Below, piece after piece: positions 23,862 to 35,200 of a DNA stretch of 64,000 nt. Source of the DNA: Carettochelys insculpta (lineage: Eukaryota; Chordata; Testudines; Carettochelyidae); contig NC_134147.1 in the NCBI RefSeq assembly GCF_033958435.1, positions 43,146,001 to 43,210,000 on the forward strand, read 5' to 3'. Positions within the stretch are counted from its first letter, which is position 1. Each line of letters begins with the position of its first letter. A program made the position numbers and the translations under genes. The notes below the pieces were generated by a model. It was given only the letters and a program-made list of their open reading frames with translations, was not told the DNA's origin and did no database searches.

Positions 23862-23984
23862 ATTAAGTGCATGTGATATAGACAAACCTGCCTGCAAAGC
23901 TGGTGTTGCGGTGGCCTTTTGCAGTGTGTGACTGATAATATTTGTTGGCTGTTTGATTTCATGGCTAAAGCACAGGAGCGGAGT

Positions 23985-24073
23985 ATGGTGCTTGATCTTG
24001 CCAAGAGGGCAGGGGACTGGACTCAATGACCTCCTGAGGTCCCTTCCAGCTCTCTGAGATGTGTATCTCCATA
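23985..24073 (+). mobile_element. SINE/CR1 3' tail fragment
   Basis: Contains GGGGACTGGACTCAATGACC, then CTGAGGTCCCTTCCAGCTCT, and ends GAGATGTGTATCTCC. This is the same 3' end as the SINE at 9386-9600, in the + orientation. The tRNA head is missing. Confidence 0.7.
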
Positions 24074-24783
24074 TAGTATTTACCCTCATATAATGAACCT
24101 AATTTCATTCTATGAGTAATATTTTGTCTTCAGTAAAATACTTACAAAGAACAAAGGCTGGAATAGTAATATTTTAGGGTCATGAGCAGCTTTATTCTGC
24201 TGGTTTACTGCATTGTTCAGAACATACAAATGGACTTAGACACATTCCCCTCCACTACCGCCCACATTGACATGGAGTTGACTTCTAGTTTTCTTAAGGC
24301 TTTTTTCTTTCCTTTGAAGAGAGAGAGGGGCACACCAAAAGTAATCGCAAGGGGCAGATCTTCAGCTTACTCAGATGGTGCTACAGCCATGTTCACCAGC
24401 AGTTCTGGTTGTTAGGTTTAAAGATGGGATGGAGGGGAAGAAAGGCAGATGCCCTTCAGAATGTTTCTCGCTTTACAGCAGTAGGGTGTAATCCAACCAA
24501 ATGGAAAGCGCGCCATGTCTAATTCTGTTCGATCCAGAGGTCAGGGCTTAATATGCGTCGGGGTGGAGCAGGGCAAAGGCATCATCAAGGACCAGGGGAA
24601 GCACCTTAGTGAAAACCCAGCAATCTCCCAGCTACCCAGAGCAGAAGTGCCGATGGAGAAAGCTGGGATTTCTACCCCTGCCTGAGGGTTCTGTTGTTTT
24701 CACCCCAGCCTCTGATTAAGTTATCTACTCCCACCACTATCCCACTGCTGGAAGGGAGAGCAACCTATCACCCCACCCAGCTC
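24074..24783. other. Non-coding stretch, nothing recognised
   Basis: No exon or named repeat seen. Confidence 0.35.
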
Positions 24784-24786
24784 TAA

Positions 24787-25084
24787 GGCTGTGTCTGCAC
24801 TAGCCTAGAAGATCAACCTGCTCAGGGTCGATCTTCCGGGGTTCGATTTCACGCGACTGGTTGGGATGTGTGCAATTGACTTCTCAGGGGTCACAGTTGA
24901 CCCCTGTACTCCTTGTGAGATGTGAAGAGTAAGTTTGTTTGATGGGAGAAATGCTCCCGTTAACCTTCCTCAGTACGGACAGTCCAGTAAGCCGAGTGCA
25001 GATCTGTTGAATCTAGCTACACAGTTGCCGTAGCTAGAATTGCATATCTGCAGTCAACTTACTTTACCTAGTGTAGATATCACC
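24787..25084. mobile_element. PIF/Harbinger-like MITE
   Basis: 298 bp. The left end GGCTGTGTCTGCACTAG and the right end CTAGTGTAGATATCACC are imperfect inverted repeats. TAA stands directly on both sides (24784-24786 and 25085-25087), the 3-bp target duplication typical of PIF/Harbinger. No transposase frame. Confidence 0.65.
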
Positions 25085-25087
25085 TAA

Positions 25088-26590
25088 GCCTCCTGTCCGT
25101 TTGCAAGGGGTCCTTGGGGAGGTTGTGTGGAGCTGTCAGTCCCTCCACCCCCATCAGGGTTGCTACAAGAAGGGTGAAATGAAAGGTCTGTTGTTACTTT
25201 ACCTAACCTCATGGTGTTTTGGGTACTCCTCCCCGGTGATCAGCTACAGCCTCTGCCTTGGCTGATGCTCACTGCTATGCCAAGCTGCAGTAGTGTGAAA
25301 CTGCCATTATTATGGATTATTATGCCCTGCCGCTCTCAGGGGCTGAACAGCAGAGTGAGATTAACCTGAGTTTTGGTTTCACTCTGTTCCTTTGTTTGGC
25401 AAAGCTAACAACAGCAACAGAGGCACCAGAAATGCCTGTCTGCAGAGTCAGGAAGGTGATGGCCAATTGGTTTACATTCAGCTTGGAAACTTTCTTTCAC
25501 AACCATGCGTGAGAAATGTCATTTTTCTTTGTGTTAAATATGCGCTCAAAACAGCAGATGGTGGGCGTTCAGGCCCGCATCCTACCTGTGAAAAAATCTG
25601 CCTGTTTACCTATTGAAAAAGTGTGTGTCTCATGCTCTACTTCTAGGGCAGGTAGGGAGAATCTGGGCTGAGCAATGTGCAGTCCCATGCATCGGACCTT
25701 AGCCAGATGACACTTGTGCCTGGGGTGAGTGTAGTGGGGACCTGTGCCATTCAATCTCCTCCCATGTCTCTAAGGGAAGCAGGTCTTAATGCTGCCAGTC
25801 TCTTCTAACCGCTCTGGGAATTGGAGCAGTGGTCGCTGCCAGAGAGAGAGAGAAAGAGAGAGTGGAATGATGGCGTGTAATTCCAGGCCTCTGTTAGTCA
25901 TGGTGTATTTGATCCATCTCATGTAACACTGTCTTTGATCTAACTCATGACCATGCGTGGCTTTTCCCACGTGGCTGTCCTGTCGTAGCAAATGCCTGTA
26001 ATTCTCCATGGCAGAGAGGTCTGGCTCCTTTGCTACTTAACCATTTTGAAAATATTGCCCGCGAGTAAAACCTGATGTTTTATCCCTAGATTTCTCTGCA
26101 CTCCAGTTGTTCCTAAACTCCCCAATGATGCTTATTCTGAGAATGTGTTTGAACATTAATAGAACTGGAGCTGAAATGCACATTCTCGCCAGTCGCACAC
26201 TCTCTTTTGAAGCTTGGTTTTATTTTTGATGCCTGGAACAGGTGTTGGTTTAATAGGTATGCTGGATTCAGCCTTTCCCTGCCAGAACCCAGCCAGCGCT
26301 GTAAACTGACACTGGATGAAGGCTAAACATGTGATTTCTCCACACCTAAAACATTTGCACTGAACACTAACACAGCCCAGGCTACCCCAGCTGAGCCTGT
26401 GTGCTTTGCACGCCTCTTATTTAAATCTATTTTTAACTGATCGAGACAGGCGCAAACCTTCTTATTTTCTATTGAAACGCGGCTTTCTTCTGCTTAACTT
26501 GAACTGATTCAGAATACACTGACTGTAAATGGAAATAAACCTCATTGAAAATGAAATAAGGGTTTCCGTGCTGCTTTCCATGCTGGTTGA
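25088..26590. other. Non-coding stretch, mostly unrecognised
   Basis: Includes an AG-rich simple tract near 25840-25862. No exon or named repeat seen. Confidence 0.35.
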
Positions 26591-26596
26591 AGTACA

Positions 26597-26963
26597 CCCT
26601 AAGTTGGGGTGCACAAAGTGGGTAGTGGTCCCCTTGGGGGGATGCATGAAATTTCATAAGGGGGGCGCAGCAGGATTGGCTGCTGGGTCTCAGGCTCCTG
26701 TATCTCATTAAAAATGTTGAAATATGTGACTGTGTATGTATGTGTATTCACATTTATACACCAATTAGTAAGTGTGTAGAATGTAATATCTTTGTTCTCT
26801 TCCACATGCTGTGTGTGTGTGTGTGTGTGTGTGTGTGTTCATTCATATGAACATAACCGAAATTTCTGTTGGTTTGGATTACACTAGACAGGCTGGGGTG
26901 GGGGGGTGCTAGCTGTCCGGATGAGAAGTGGGGCCCGACCTAAAATGTTTGCTCACCCTGGTC
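26597..26963. repeat. Probable DNA transposon remnant with GT microsatellite
   Basis: Ends AAGTTGGGGTGCACAAAGTG and GCTCACCCTGG look like imperfect inverted repeats. The interior has GTGGTCCCCTTGGGGGGATG and a (GT)14 tract at 26811-26838. No clear target duplication. Confidence 0.4.
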
Positions 26964-27086
26964 TACGTTAAATCGGACAGCAAATCTTTACAGTATTAAA
27001 AAGCCTTCTGTAGCAGTGAAGAGTGAATGTTCCTTACCCCTTGAAAATGCCTTGTCAGCCTGCTTATCAATAAGTATTCACTAAGA

Positions 27087-27985
27087 CAGGGGTGTCCAAC
27101 CATTTTTCATTGTGGGCCACATGGCAATTTTCTACATGTTCCAGGGGCCAAACACAAAATAGCCCCAAATCAACCCCCCCGCAACCCAGGATTAACTTAC
27201 CCAGGAGCCCTGCGTGCTACCGCCTCCCACTGCTTCTTGGCCAGCCGCTGTCTCCTCTTCACCACATCAGCGTGGCTCCCCCTAGCCCCCCTGCTTCCCC
27301 ATGAACGTCGTGGCAGGGGCAGCTCTGAACGCCCTGCTGTGCTGAAAGAATAGGACTCAATTTAATTAGTTTAATGGCTGGATCCCTCCTGTCAGCTGTT
27401 AAACCAATTAAATTGAGTTCAACTGCAGTGTTTCTCAACCTTTTTGTATTAAGTACCCCCTTTTCAGCAAAGAAAAAAATTTATCCCAGTACCCATAATT
27501 TTCAGGCACAGAACCCGCTATCTCTCCTCCCCTTCCCCAGAGCCAGGCCCCCTCAGGTCCCCTGCTTTAACCCTAGCCCCCCTTCCATCCTGCAGAGCCA
27601 GCCCCCCTTCACCACTGTTATCCAATGCTGGCGACTCACCAGAGCCGTCGCTGGCACCTGCGCCTCTGCCATGCACTTCTCCATCCAAGCGCTGGGGAGG
27701 GACACTGGCGCAGAGCAGCCCACACCGCTCTCACAGCGCTCAGCATTTTATTGCTCAAAAAGCCTCGTGTGGCTCCGGTGCGCATGCCCCCTGCCACTTC
27801 TCTCTGCCCCCGCCACGCAGTACGGGCGCTGGAGGAGGAGTCAGGTGGCAGAGGTGGGAGCTGCAAATGGTTCCTTAAAGAGCCACGTGTGGCTTGGAGC
27901 CGCTCTGCTGCCTTTTAAAAATGGTGCCATTGCCGGCTCTGCAGGCTGGATTCTGCCCCGTGGTCCACGTGTTGCACCAAGACAT
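27087..27985. mobile_element. Composite of nested hAT-type elements
   Basis: Starts CAGGGGTGTCCAACCATTTT, like the element at 32780-33170. Near 27940-27975 it has that element's right-end phrase GCTGGATTCTG...GTGGTCCACGTGTTG. The left flank CACTAAGA (27079-27086) and CACCAAGA after the right end differ at one base. A second hAT start, CAGTGTTTCTCAACCTTTTT, lies at 27425, and an inverted pair around CTCAATTTAATT / AATTAAATTGAG at 27355-27420 marks another junction. The long frame at 27374-28033 is inside this and is not a gene. Confidence 0.5.
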
Positions 27986-29824
27986 TTAGCACTAGGGGCA
28001 TCTGCTGGGATGAAGGTGCAATTTAACCACTAAAATACAGGCCTGGATCCTCCAAACGCACTTCCCCCCACCAACCCTTACCTTTGTTTTCTTTTTAAAC
28101 ATTTAGTAATTGAGCAGTGCCTAGGAAATACTCAGGGACGTGTTGGGAACCTGCTGTCAGCACTTGGCTGGAGTGAGGAGGAGTAGATGATTTGGGAGGG
28201 TCATCTGAAGAATTTAAATGCTGGTGGGCAGATCCCACAGCTTTCCAAGGATTTGTCAAAGTCCAATAAAGCTATCATAGCGCAGTATGTGAGATTTCCT
28301 TTGCGCTTAGAATATTTTGTTCACTTAGCACCTTTTAGGCCCAGACATAGGAGTAAAGTGAAGGTACAGAAGGGTTCAGTGACGTGCCCCAAGCATGAGT
28401 CAGTGCTAGAGCTGGAAGTAAAAGCGAGGTGGTCAGAGACTTGGCTGCCAGTCCTGGCTGTAATTGCTAGGGCTCATATTCAGCACAGTCATCTTGTACT
28501 CTTGTGGTTAGCAATAGCTGAAATGAGACCGTAAAATTTGTTCCCAGGGGCTGTGCTGCTGGGGGAGGATATACCTGGAGATAAATTGGCTGGGGGAGCG
28601 CCAATAATTTGTGTTTCAAAGCTGATTGTTCGTTTTCATTAAAATTTAATCTCGTCTAGGAATCTAAAAAACTGACTACCTGGTCCAATCTCCCTCTTCC
28701 CCAGTCATTGCTAAGCACAGGGAGATTGGGGGAAGGTCATAACATTCTCACTATTTACTCTGTTGTCAAATTGCTGTAGGACACTGAACAAGAAAGTCCC
28801 AAGCATTAATAGGAATGGTTAAACCGTGTTTCCATTGAAAGCATGAAAAAGAAAAAATGTTATCAAACAGGCGCAGGTTTGGAATAAATTGTGTTTATCT
28901 CACATGCTGAGTGTAGGAAAAGTCATCTGGGCTGCTTTTGTTTGAAGTGCGATGTTCTGAGATGACCACAGACTGTCCCATGTTCCCCAGCTGGAACTGG
29001 CTGCAGAGAGTGTCATTGCTTATGGGTGCAGCTGGCCCCTCTTTGAGAGGGGGGAAAAAAAAAAGACGTTTGGCTCTCTGATGTGAAATAGGGCAGCCCG
29101 GTAACCCACCAGCTGCACCAGAAGTAAAAGCAACAGCTGGATGGACAGAAGCCGCCTGGAAACTGCTTGAATATGGCTCAGGGCAAAATAGCATCTTCTA
29201 CTTGACCCTCCTTTCCTTAAACCGGGCCCTGTGGTAAACACTGGGAGAGTGTGCTTTAGATGCAGAATATATCTAAAGTAGTATTAAAAAGGCATCTTTT
29301 TCTGCTTCTGAACTGTTCTGCACCTCCAAAGGCATTTCATGCCTACAGAGTTGCTGCTTTTTGTGTTTTAGTAATCACTAGGCAATTGATAGATTCTTGA
29401 TGTTCTTTTGTATGAATCTACAATTCCTGGTAATTTACTGTAGTTACAACTGTTTGTTTCAGCTCAGAGTTGAATGCACAGTCCTTGATACAACACAGCT
29501 TTGAAACACATGATTTAAGTTCACTGCTTTTTAGCAAAGCACCTAAGAATGTGTATTATCTTTCATGAGTGTGCTTTGGTGAACAGAAATGGATTAACGT
29601 GTCACTTAAGTTAGGCATGTGCTTATGTGCTTCCTGAATTGGGGCTCTTTGGTCACTGTTGTAACATTTCCTATTATTGCTCTCATTTGACAGGGACCCT
29701 GGCAGCTGCTTGAAAAGTCATATTTCTGCCTGCACATTGGAACCCGCTGATATGACAAATTCAGATTGTTAATATAGGACAATTGGTGGAAGGGAAATTC
29801 TTTTTTTCCAGGAAAACAAAAAAA
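27986..29824. other. Non-coding stretch
   Basis: 28330-28430 resembles a worn MIR/L3-type fragment (GGTTCAGTGACGTGCCCCAA, then GTCAGTGCTAGAGCTGG). Otherwise no exon or named repeat. Confidence 0.35.
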
Positions 29825-29968
29825 GCAGTCCAGTATCAGTTTAAAGACTAACAAAATAATTTATTAGGTGATGAGCTTTCGTGGGACAGACCCACTGCTT
29901 CAAATCTGACTGCTTTCTTGTTTTCATAGTATATAGACTAGCATGGCTTTCTCTCTGTTACTAGTCTG
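29825..29968 (-). mobile_element. Penelope-like repeat, near-complete short unit
   Basis: Read on the - strand: ACTAGTAACAGAGAGAAAGC, a GCCATGCTAGTCTATA block, then GTGGGTCTGTCCCACGAAAG, CTCATCACCTAATAAA and TTAGTCTTTAAACTGATACT. It is the cleanest copy of the unit in the window. Family assignment is tentative, as for the other copies. Confidence 0.55.
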
Positions 29969-32088
29969 TTTTTCCAGGTATTTAGTTTTAGGGGTATGAC
30001 AGCCTCTTTTGCACAGTCAATTGCACTGTTTCCCTTAGGCAGAATGTACAGTCAGGCCATGAGCACTAATTCACTGGGTATGTCTTCCAGGGGGTTAAAA
30101 ACACACACAGCTGCTTCAGGACCGCTGATTGACGCTCAGGCTGGGGCTTAAAAATTGCTGTGTAGGTGCTCAAGTGTCTGCTGCAGGGCTTTTATTGCCA
30201 TGTAGACATACTCTCATGGGCTCCGTCCAGGACACAGGGCTCCATTCTTATTTCTTCTAAGGCCTGCTTAGCCCCTTGGGCAGCATAGAAAGGGTCTTCC
30301 TTCCTGTAACACCCCTTTGCAAAAAGGGCCTCAGGCTAAAATATTGCAAAAGTGGCTAAGTGACTTTGGATTCTGACTCCCATTGGCTTCTGATGAAATT
30401 CAGACTTCTAAACCATCGAGACATCTTTTGATAATTTTGCCCTTGGCGTAAAGGAGAAGCAGGCCCATCCGGTTCCGAGGCTTATTCATCAGACAGCCTT
30501 AAGTTTGAAACAGACTAATTTACATTTGACCCCGCATCTCAAAACTACCAGCTCTGTCTTTCGAGAAGCCACGTGTTTTAATTAACGAGCGGGAAAGAGA
30601 ATATTGTACGTGGAGAGCGACCTTTCCTCACTGTTGGTTGAAACATATTCAATTCGTCGATCTGGGCGCCTATTAAAGGGCTTTGTCTGGAATTTTAAAC
30701 CCCGGGGGGAGGGTCTGTAAAGATGTGGAAGGGGAGATGGCAAGGACATGTGCAAAGATAAATCCCTGCATTTGCATATTGGATCCCGTTGGGTCAAGTA
30801 TTTGTTTAAAAGAGATTCTTCTGCCTCAGGAGAACCCGATGTTCCCATTTTGCATTCAAGAATGCACTTGGCTGGCAGCTGGCTCTGCACCCCTCCCCCT
30901 TTGCTTGGGGAGTAGCTGGCGGGATTGAGCTGTAGTCTTTGTCTGAAAGCGCTCTACTATCTCTTATTATGCAACAAGTTCTCAAGTGTCTCTGAACGTC
31001 TCTATTTAGCACTGTCAGTTTCAGCCATATCAATGACTGTTCACACTGGTCTGAATTCACGTCAGTCATCTGCTTTATTTCTTGTGCCTCGTGCCCAATA
31101 TAGAGAGAGAGGGAAATTTTGGGGTTCCTGTTCTTCCGAGTCAGACCAAAGGCAAAAAAAAAAAAAAAGAGTTAGAAAAGGGAGAACTTTTAAAACTAAA
31201 CTCACCAGGTGCAAACAGTTGTGGAGCTCTTTAATTGTTTGACAGCTGTGGAAGCCCAGTGAGTGATTTGCAATGCTTTCTGTGAGCAAAACAATTCAAT
31301 GTCAAATCTCAAGACCATGGATGGAAACACAGCTGGCTTGCATCATTGCTTTGGGGGCCAGAGTGCACAAACGCTGGAGAGTGCGATGCTTCGTGCCAAG
31401 AGGTATTCTACCGACACGGTTTGGTCTAGGGTAGCAAACAATATGCTAGGCTGTGATTACAGGATCCGATCCTTGGACCCTGTGTGTGTTAGACAGTATA
31501 CCTTAGAGCTGGGACTTTTTTAAAGGGGCCTCACAACCAGCCAAACTCCCAGAGACTGTTGCTGAGACTTGTGTGTCTGTTCATCTATCTCCCTTTGAAA
31601 AAAATCCCAGCCTCTAAGCCTAATGTTGGAATCTTGGCCATTTGCTACATCCTCAGTCAGCCCCGGGGCAATTCCTGGGAGAATCCCAATCCTCTTCAGA
31701 ATATGTTGATCTTGGGAGTTAGGGGCATCAACGGCATCCAGGATCAGGCCCAAATTTTTGGAAGGAAAAGTGTGTCCATTTGTGGACTCTGTGGTTTGAG
31801 AGAAAGTCTTGTACCACTACAGAGACAGTTGCATGTGTTTGTGATTTACTGCAGTCTGACTAGCCAAAGAAGCAATAGGGGCCCAGCATTTGTATCGCTG
31901 ACGCTAGTTTCTGTTTGGATTGTTGGTTTAGAAATACCCATGTGGAAAACTAATTGGTGAGTGATGGAATCAGTTGCTCTTGCGCTCTCATGTTGTGGTG
32001 TTGTTGTTGTTTTTGTTTTATTCTGTCTTTTTTTTTTTTTCTTGTAAGGAAACCAGATTCTCTCCATTTGTCACCCTCTCTGTTTCAG
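29969..32088. other. Non-coding stretch before the first visible LRIG1 exon
   Basis: 30077-30213 is bounded by GGGTATGTCT and AGACATACTC and may be a small TIR element. 30560-30800 looks like single-copy sequence. Short poly-A (31156-31169) and poly-T (32029-32041) runs occur. The polypyrimidine tract and AG acceptor of the exon at 32089 close the block. Confidence 0.4.
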
Positions 32089-32226
32089 GCATCACAACAG
32101 GATCCGCAGCATCCAAGCCAGTCAACTGAAGCCTTACGTTGCCCTGGAAACATTGGACCTGAGTTCCAATGACATCACGGAAATACGAAGCGGCTGCTTT
32201 CCACAGGGACTCCCCATAAAGGAGCT
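32089..32226 (+). CDS. LRIG1: LRIG1 LRR exon, probably exon 4
   Basis: 138 bases, entering and leaving in phase 2. Encodes [16 protein letters not shown] through PIKEL, one LRR and part of the next. Acceptor TGTTTCAG, donor GTAAGT. A His replaces the Gln I recall before HN in human. The family's 19-exon layout makes this exon 4, which is an inference because nothing upstream was found. Confidence 0.95.
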
Positions 32227-35200
32227 GTAAGTTCTTCTTGTGCAGAACAGTGCTTGTCGAGGTACCGCAGCAAAGAGGAGGCCTGTAAAATGGCCTGGAA
32301 TGAGGGGTGGTAACAAACAGTTCAAACGGAGCATTCTTACTCTGGAGTCTAGTGAATTAAAACTCAGTCGGTTTTCGCTTTGCCCCATCCCACACCAGCC
32401 AGGTGTTTGGGGTATCAGCGAATGAGGCAGGGGTGTTATTCTGCTGGTTGTACTAGGAGCGGTGTGCAGCAGTGTTCCCTGTAAGTTGAGTGCTCGGGCA
32501 GCCACCCAGGAGAAATTCTGGTGCCGCCCAGCTGATCAGCAGAGCGCCTGCCGTGTGTGTTGCTATAGGTGGTGCACATCCACCCTGCCTAGGTGCACAT
32601 AACAAAATTTACTCTGCCTGTGGATGGAAAAAGTGAAGGGAACATAGGTGTGCAGTGACGGAGGAAGGCACGTGTGCCCTTCCGGTGCAGGCCCCCTTCA
32701 TGGCTATGGAAATGGAGCAAGGATAGATCTTCCATAATGGGAACCCTAGAAACAAGGCTGGGAGAAAGGGGGTCTAGTCCAGGGGTGTCCAGCCTTTTTA
32801 CAATGGGGGGGCCACATGACAATTTTTTGTGTATGCGGGGCCGAACACAAAACAGCCCCAAACTGCCTGGCCCCAGGCTTAAAGCCCTTGCAGTGCCAAA
32901 CCACCCACACCCCACAGCCCCAAACCACCTCCCACCCCCAGCCTTGGACATCTTAGACCCCATCCCCCACAGCCCCAAACTGTCCCCTGCCCAACCCCAG
33001 GCTTTTAACCTTCCTTGCAGCCCCAAACTGCTTTGCCCCCAGTTCTGCATTCCAGCCAGGACTCTGCCCCTGAGCCAGTGGCAGCTCCATACCCCAGCTA
33101 CCGGTCCCACCGTGGCAGCCAGCCCCGTGGGCTGGATTCTGGCCTGTGGACCACCTGTTGGACACCTCTGGTTTAGTCCTTCCCCATACCGTGAGGAGTT
33201 TGATTTCAGACTTCAGGGTAGACAGACACATGCATCTGGGGAGAAGTGGCTGTTTGCCTTGTGATGGTGGAGTCACGTTAAAATGGCGGTTGAACAACCT
33301 CTAGCTTTACAGCCTTATACCAGCAGTGAGTGGGACCCAAAGGAGCTCCCAGGAGCCATGCAGGGAAACTGTGGCATCATTCTGTTGTGTATGTCGCTGC
33401 TGATATAAATGATGGATTTCTCGGACGGTGCAGAACGATGGTCCTCCAGGATGTGTTCGAACGGCCTCCAAGCAAGCCCTGCTTGGGCACAATGAGTGTG
33501 TACTCTCTGGGTCTGATCCCACTCCTCTGTCAGGAGGCCATTGATTCTGGGAACAGGTGCCACCACAATGCGGTGATGCGGGCTCTGAGAACAAGCCCCC
33601 AGCTATCTCCTTCCTTGGAGCAGGTAGTGCTGAGCAGCTCTTCTGAGACCCTCAGCACCTCCTGTTGCTAGGTGCTGGCAGTGCGCGCTGGGAAAGCATG
33701 TTTGTTTTTATGTGTCCTCGATTCGGACGGAACATGTCTAATTTCACCCGCCCGTTTGGCGACTAAACAAAGGCTGATCACTGAACAACGAAGGCCCCTG
33801 ACCCAACCGCTGCGTTCTCTGTGCTGATTTATTACAGCAACCTGGGGAGCAACAGAATCAGCACCCTGGAGCCTGGTGCTTTTGATGGCCTGTCACGGTC
33901 TCTGCTAACACTTCGGCTGAGTAAGAACAGGATCGCCCAGCTTCCTGTTAAGGCATTCAAGTTACCCAGACTAACCCAACTGTGAGTAGAAATGTGCACT
34001 TTAATTAAGGTTAACCAAACTTTATGGAGACAAAATTTCCCTGAGGACATGCACACCAAATGCAACCCTTCCTCACCCTAAATCTATAAACCTTGGAATA
34101 AGCTATACTTAATAGTCCTATGGCGACACCTAATAAAACAAATTAGGGGCGGGGGGAGTGGGGGGGGTGTGTGTGTGTGTGTTTGTCCGTCTTGTACCTA
34201 TTCACTTATTTAGGTCAGTCTTTTTAGATGGAAAAAAATGTAACCGATCAGCCTCTCGGCTATTTATAGTATTAAATATATTTCCCGTAAAACAGGCAGT
34301 AAAACTTTTTCGGTTGCGGGGGATAAATGTGTTTTGCAAGTGGGCAGAAAGAGCTGAGTGACAGCATTACGTTTTTGAGACCACACAGGTATCTTTATAT
34401 GGCAATAAAAATGCAACGAAGGAAGGTCGTTAAACTGCGCGATGACATTTTAGCAGACAAAATAGTACTTTCGATGAGCTAACACACACGTTCCTATTGT
34501 CTTGTCTGCAGAGATCTACATCTGCATCTATTAATGTGCTTTATGGGCAAACAGTCCCATAGTTTAACTCTTTCCCTTCACTGGCCTGTTCTAAAACTTA
34601 CTGCAGTCTTTTTGCTGAGTTTGGTAGGCGTAGGATCAAGCTGTTTGCAAAAAAGAGCTTAGGTAGCAAAGAAACTGCTGCTTTTACCTGGCAAACCATC
34701 ACCATCCCATTGAGAAAACCCAAAGTGCCCATAATAGTTTTGTTCAAGTTTTAGTCATGGCTGGTGAGTATTGAAGGGGAGGCTCAACCAACTCACCCTA
34801 AACCAGGCTGTGGCCCTGCCCATGTTCTGTGCTGAGGCTCTGCTTTTGATTCCCCTTTCTCCTGAAGCTGGGATGGGCTCAGATCTAGCCAGTGGCCTGG
34901 AGCTCGGAGCTCAGACCAGCAGTCGGGCTGGGGTGGTGAGGGATGGCTTGGAACAGCCCAGGTGTGGGGCTGGCTGGAGTAGCTGTAGCAGCTTGGACCA
35001 GCCAGGGGTCAGGCAGGCGGTTTGGAGCGCTGGTTGCAGAGCAGAAGGACCCAGAGCTCAGACAGGCAGGGCCTCAGTCAAAGGGGCAAGGCCAGAGGGA
35101 GCTAGCCTCCCCAAAGGGGGATTTCACCCACTGTCCATGGCTTCACTTAAACGCTGCTCCTACTACCTGCCGCTATTATACTTGTCCCAGAAGCTTGCTT

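Larger units (their letters stand above)
32227..33837 (+). other. LRIG1: LRIG1 intron
   Basis: 1.6 kb. Holds a hAT MITE (32470-32647) and a hAT-type element (32780-33170), both with target duplications. The remainder is unrecognised. Confidence 0.85.

Noticed and set aside
27374..28033. Open frame of 219 codons on the + strand
   Set aside because: It spans nested hAT-type repeats and contains no domain. No splice or promoter context.
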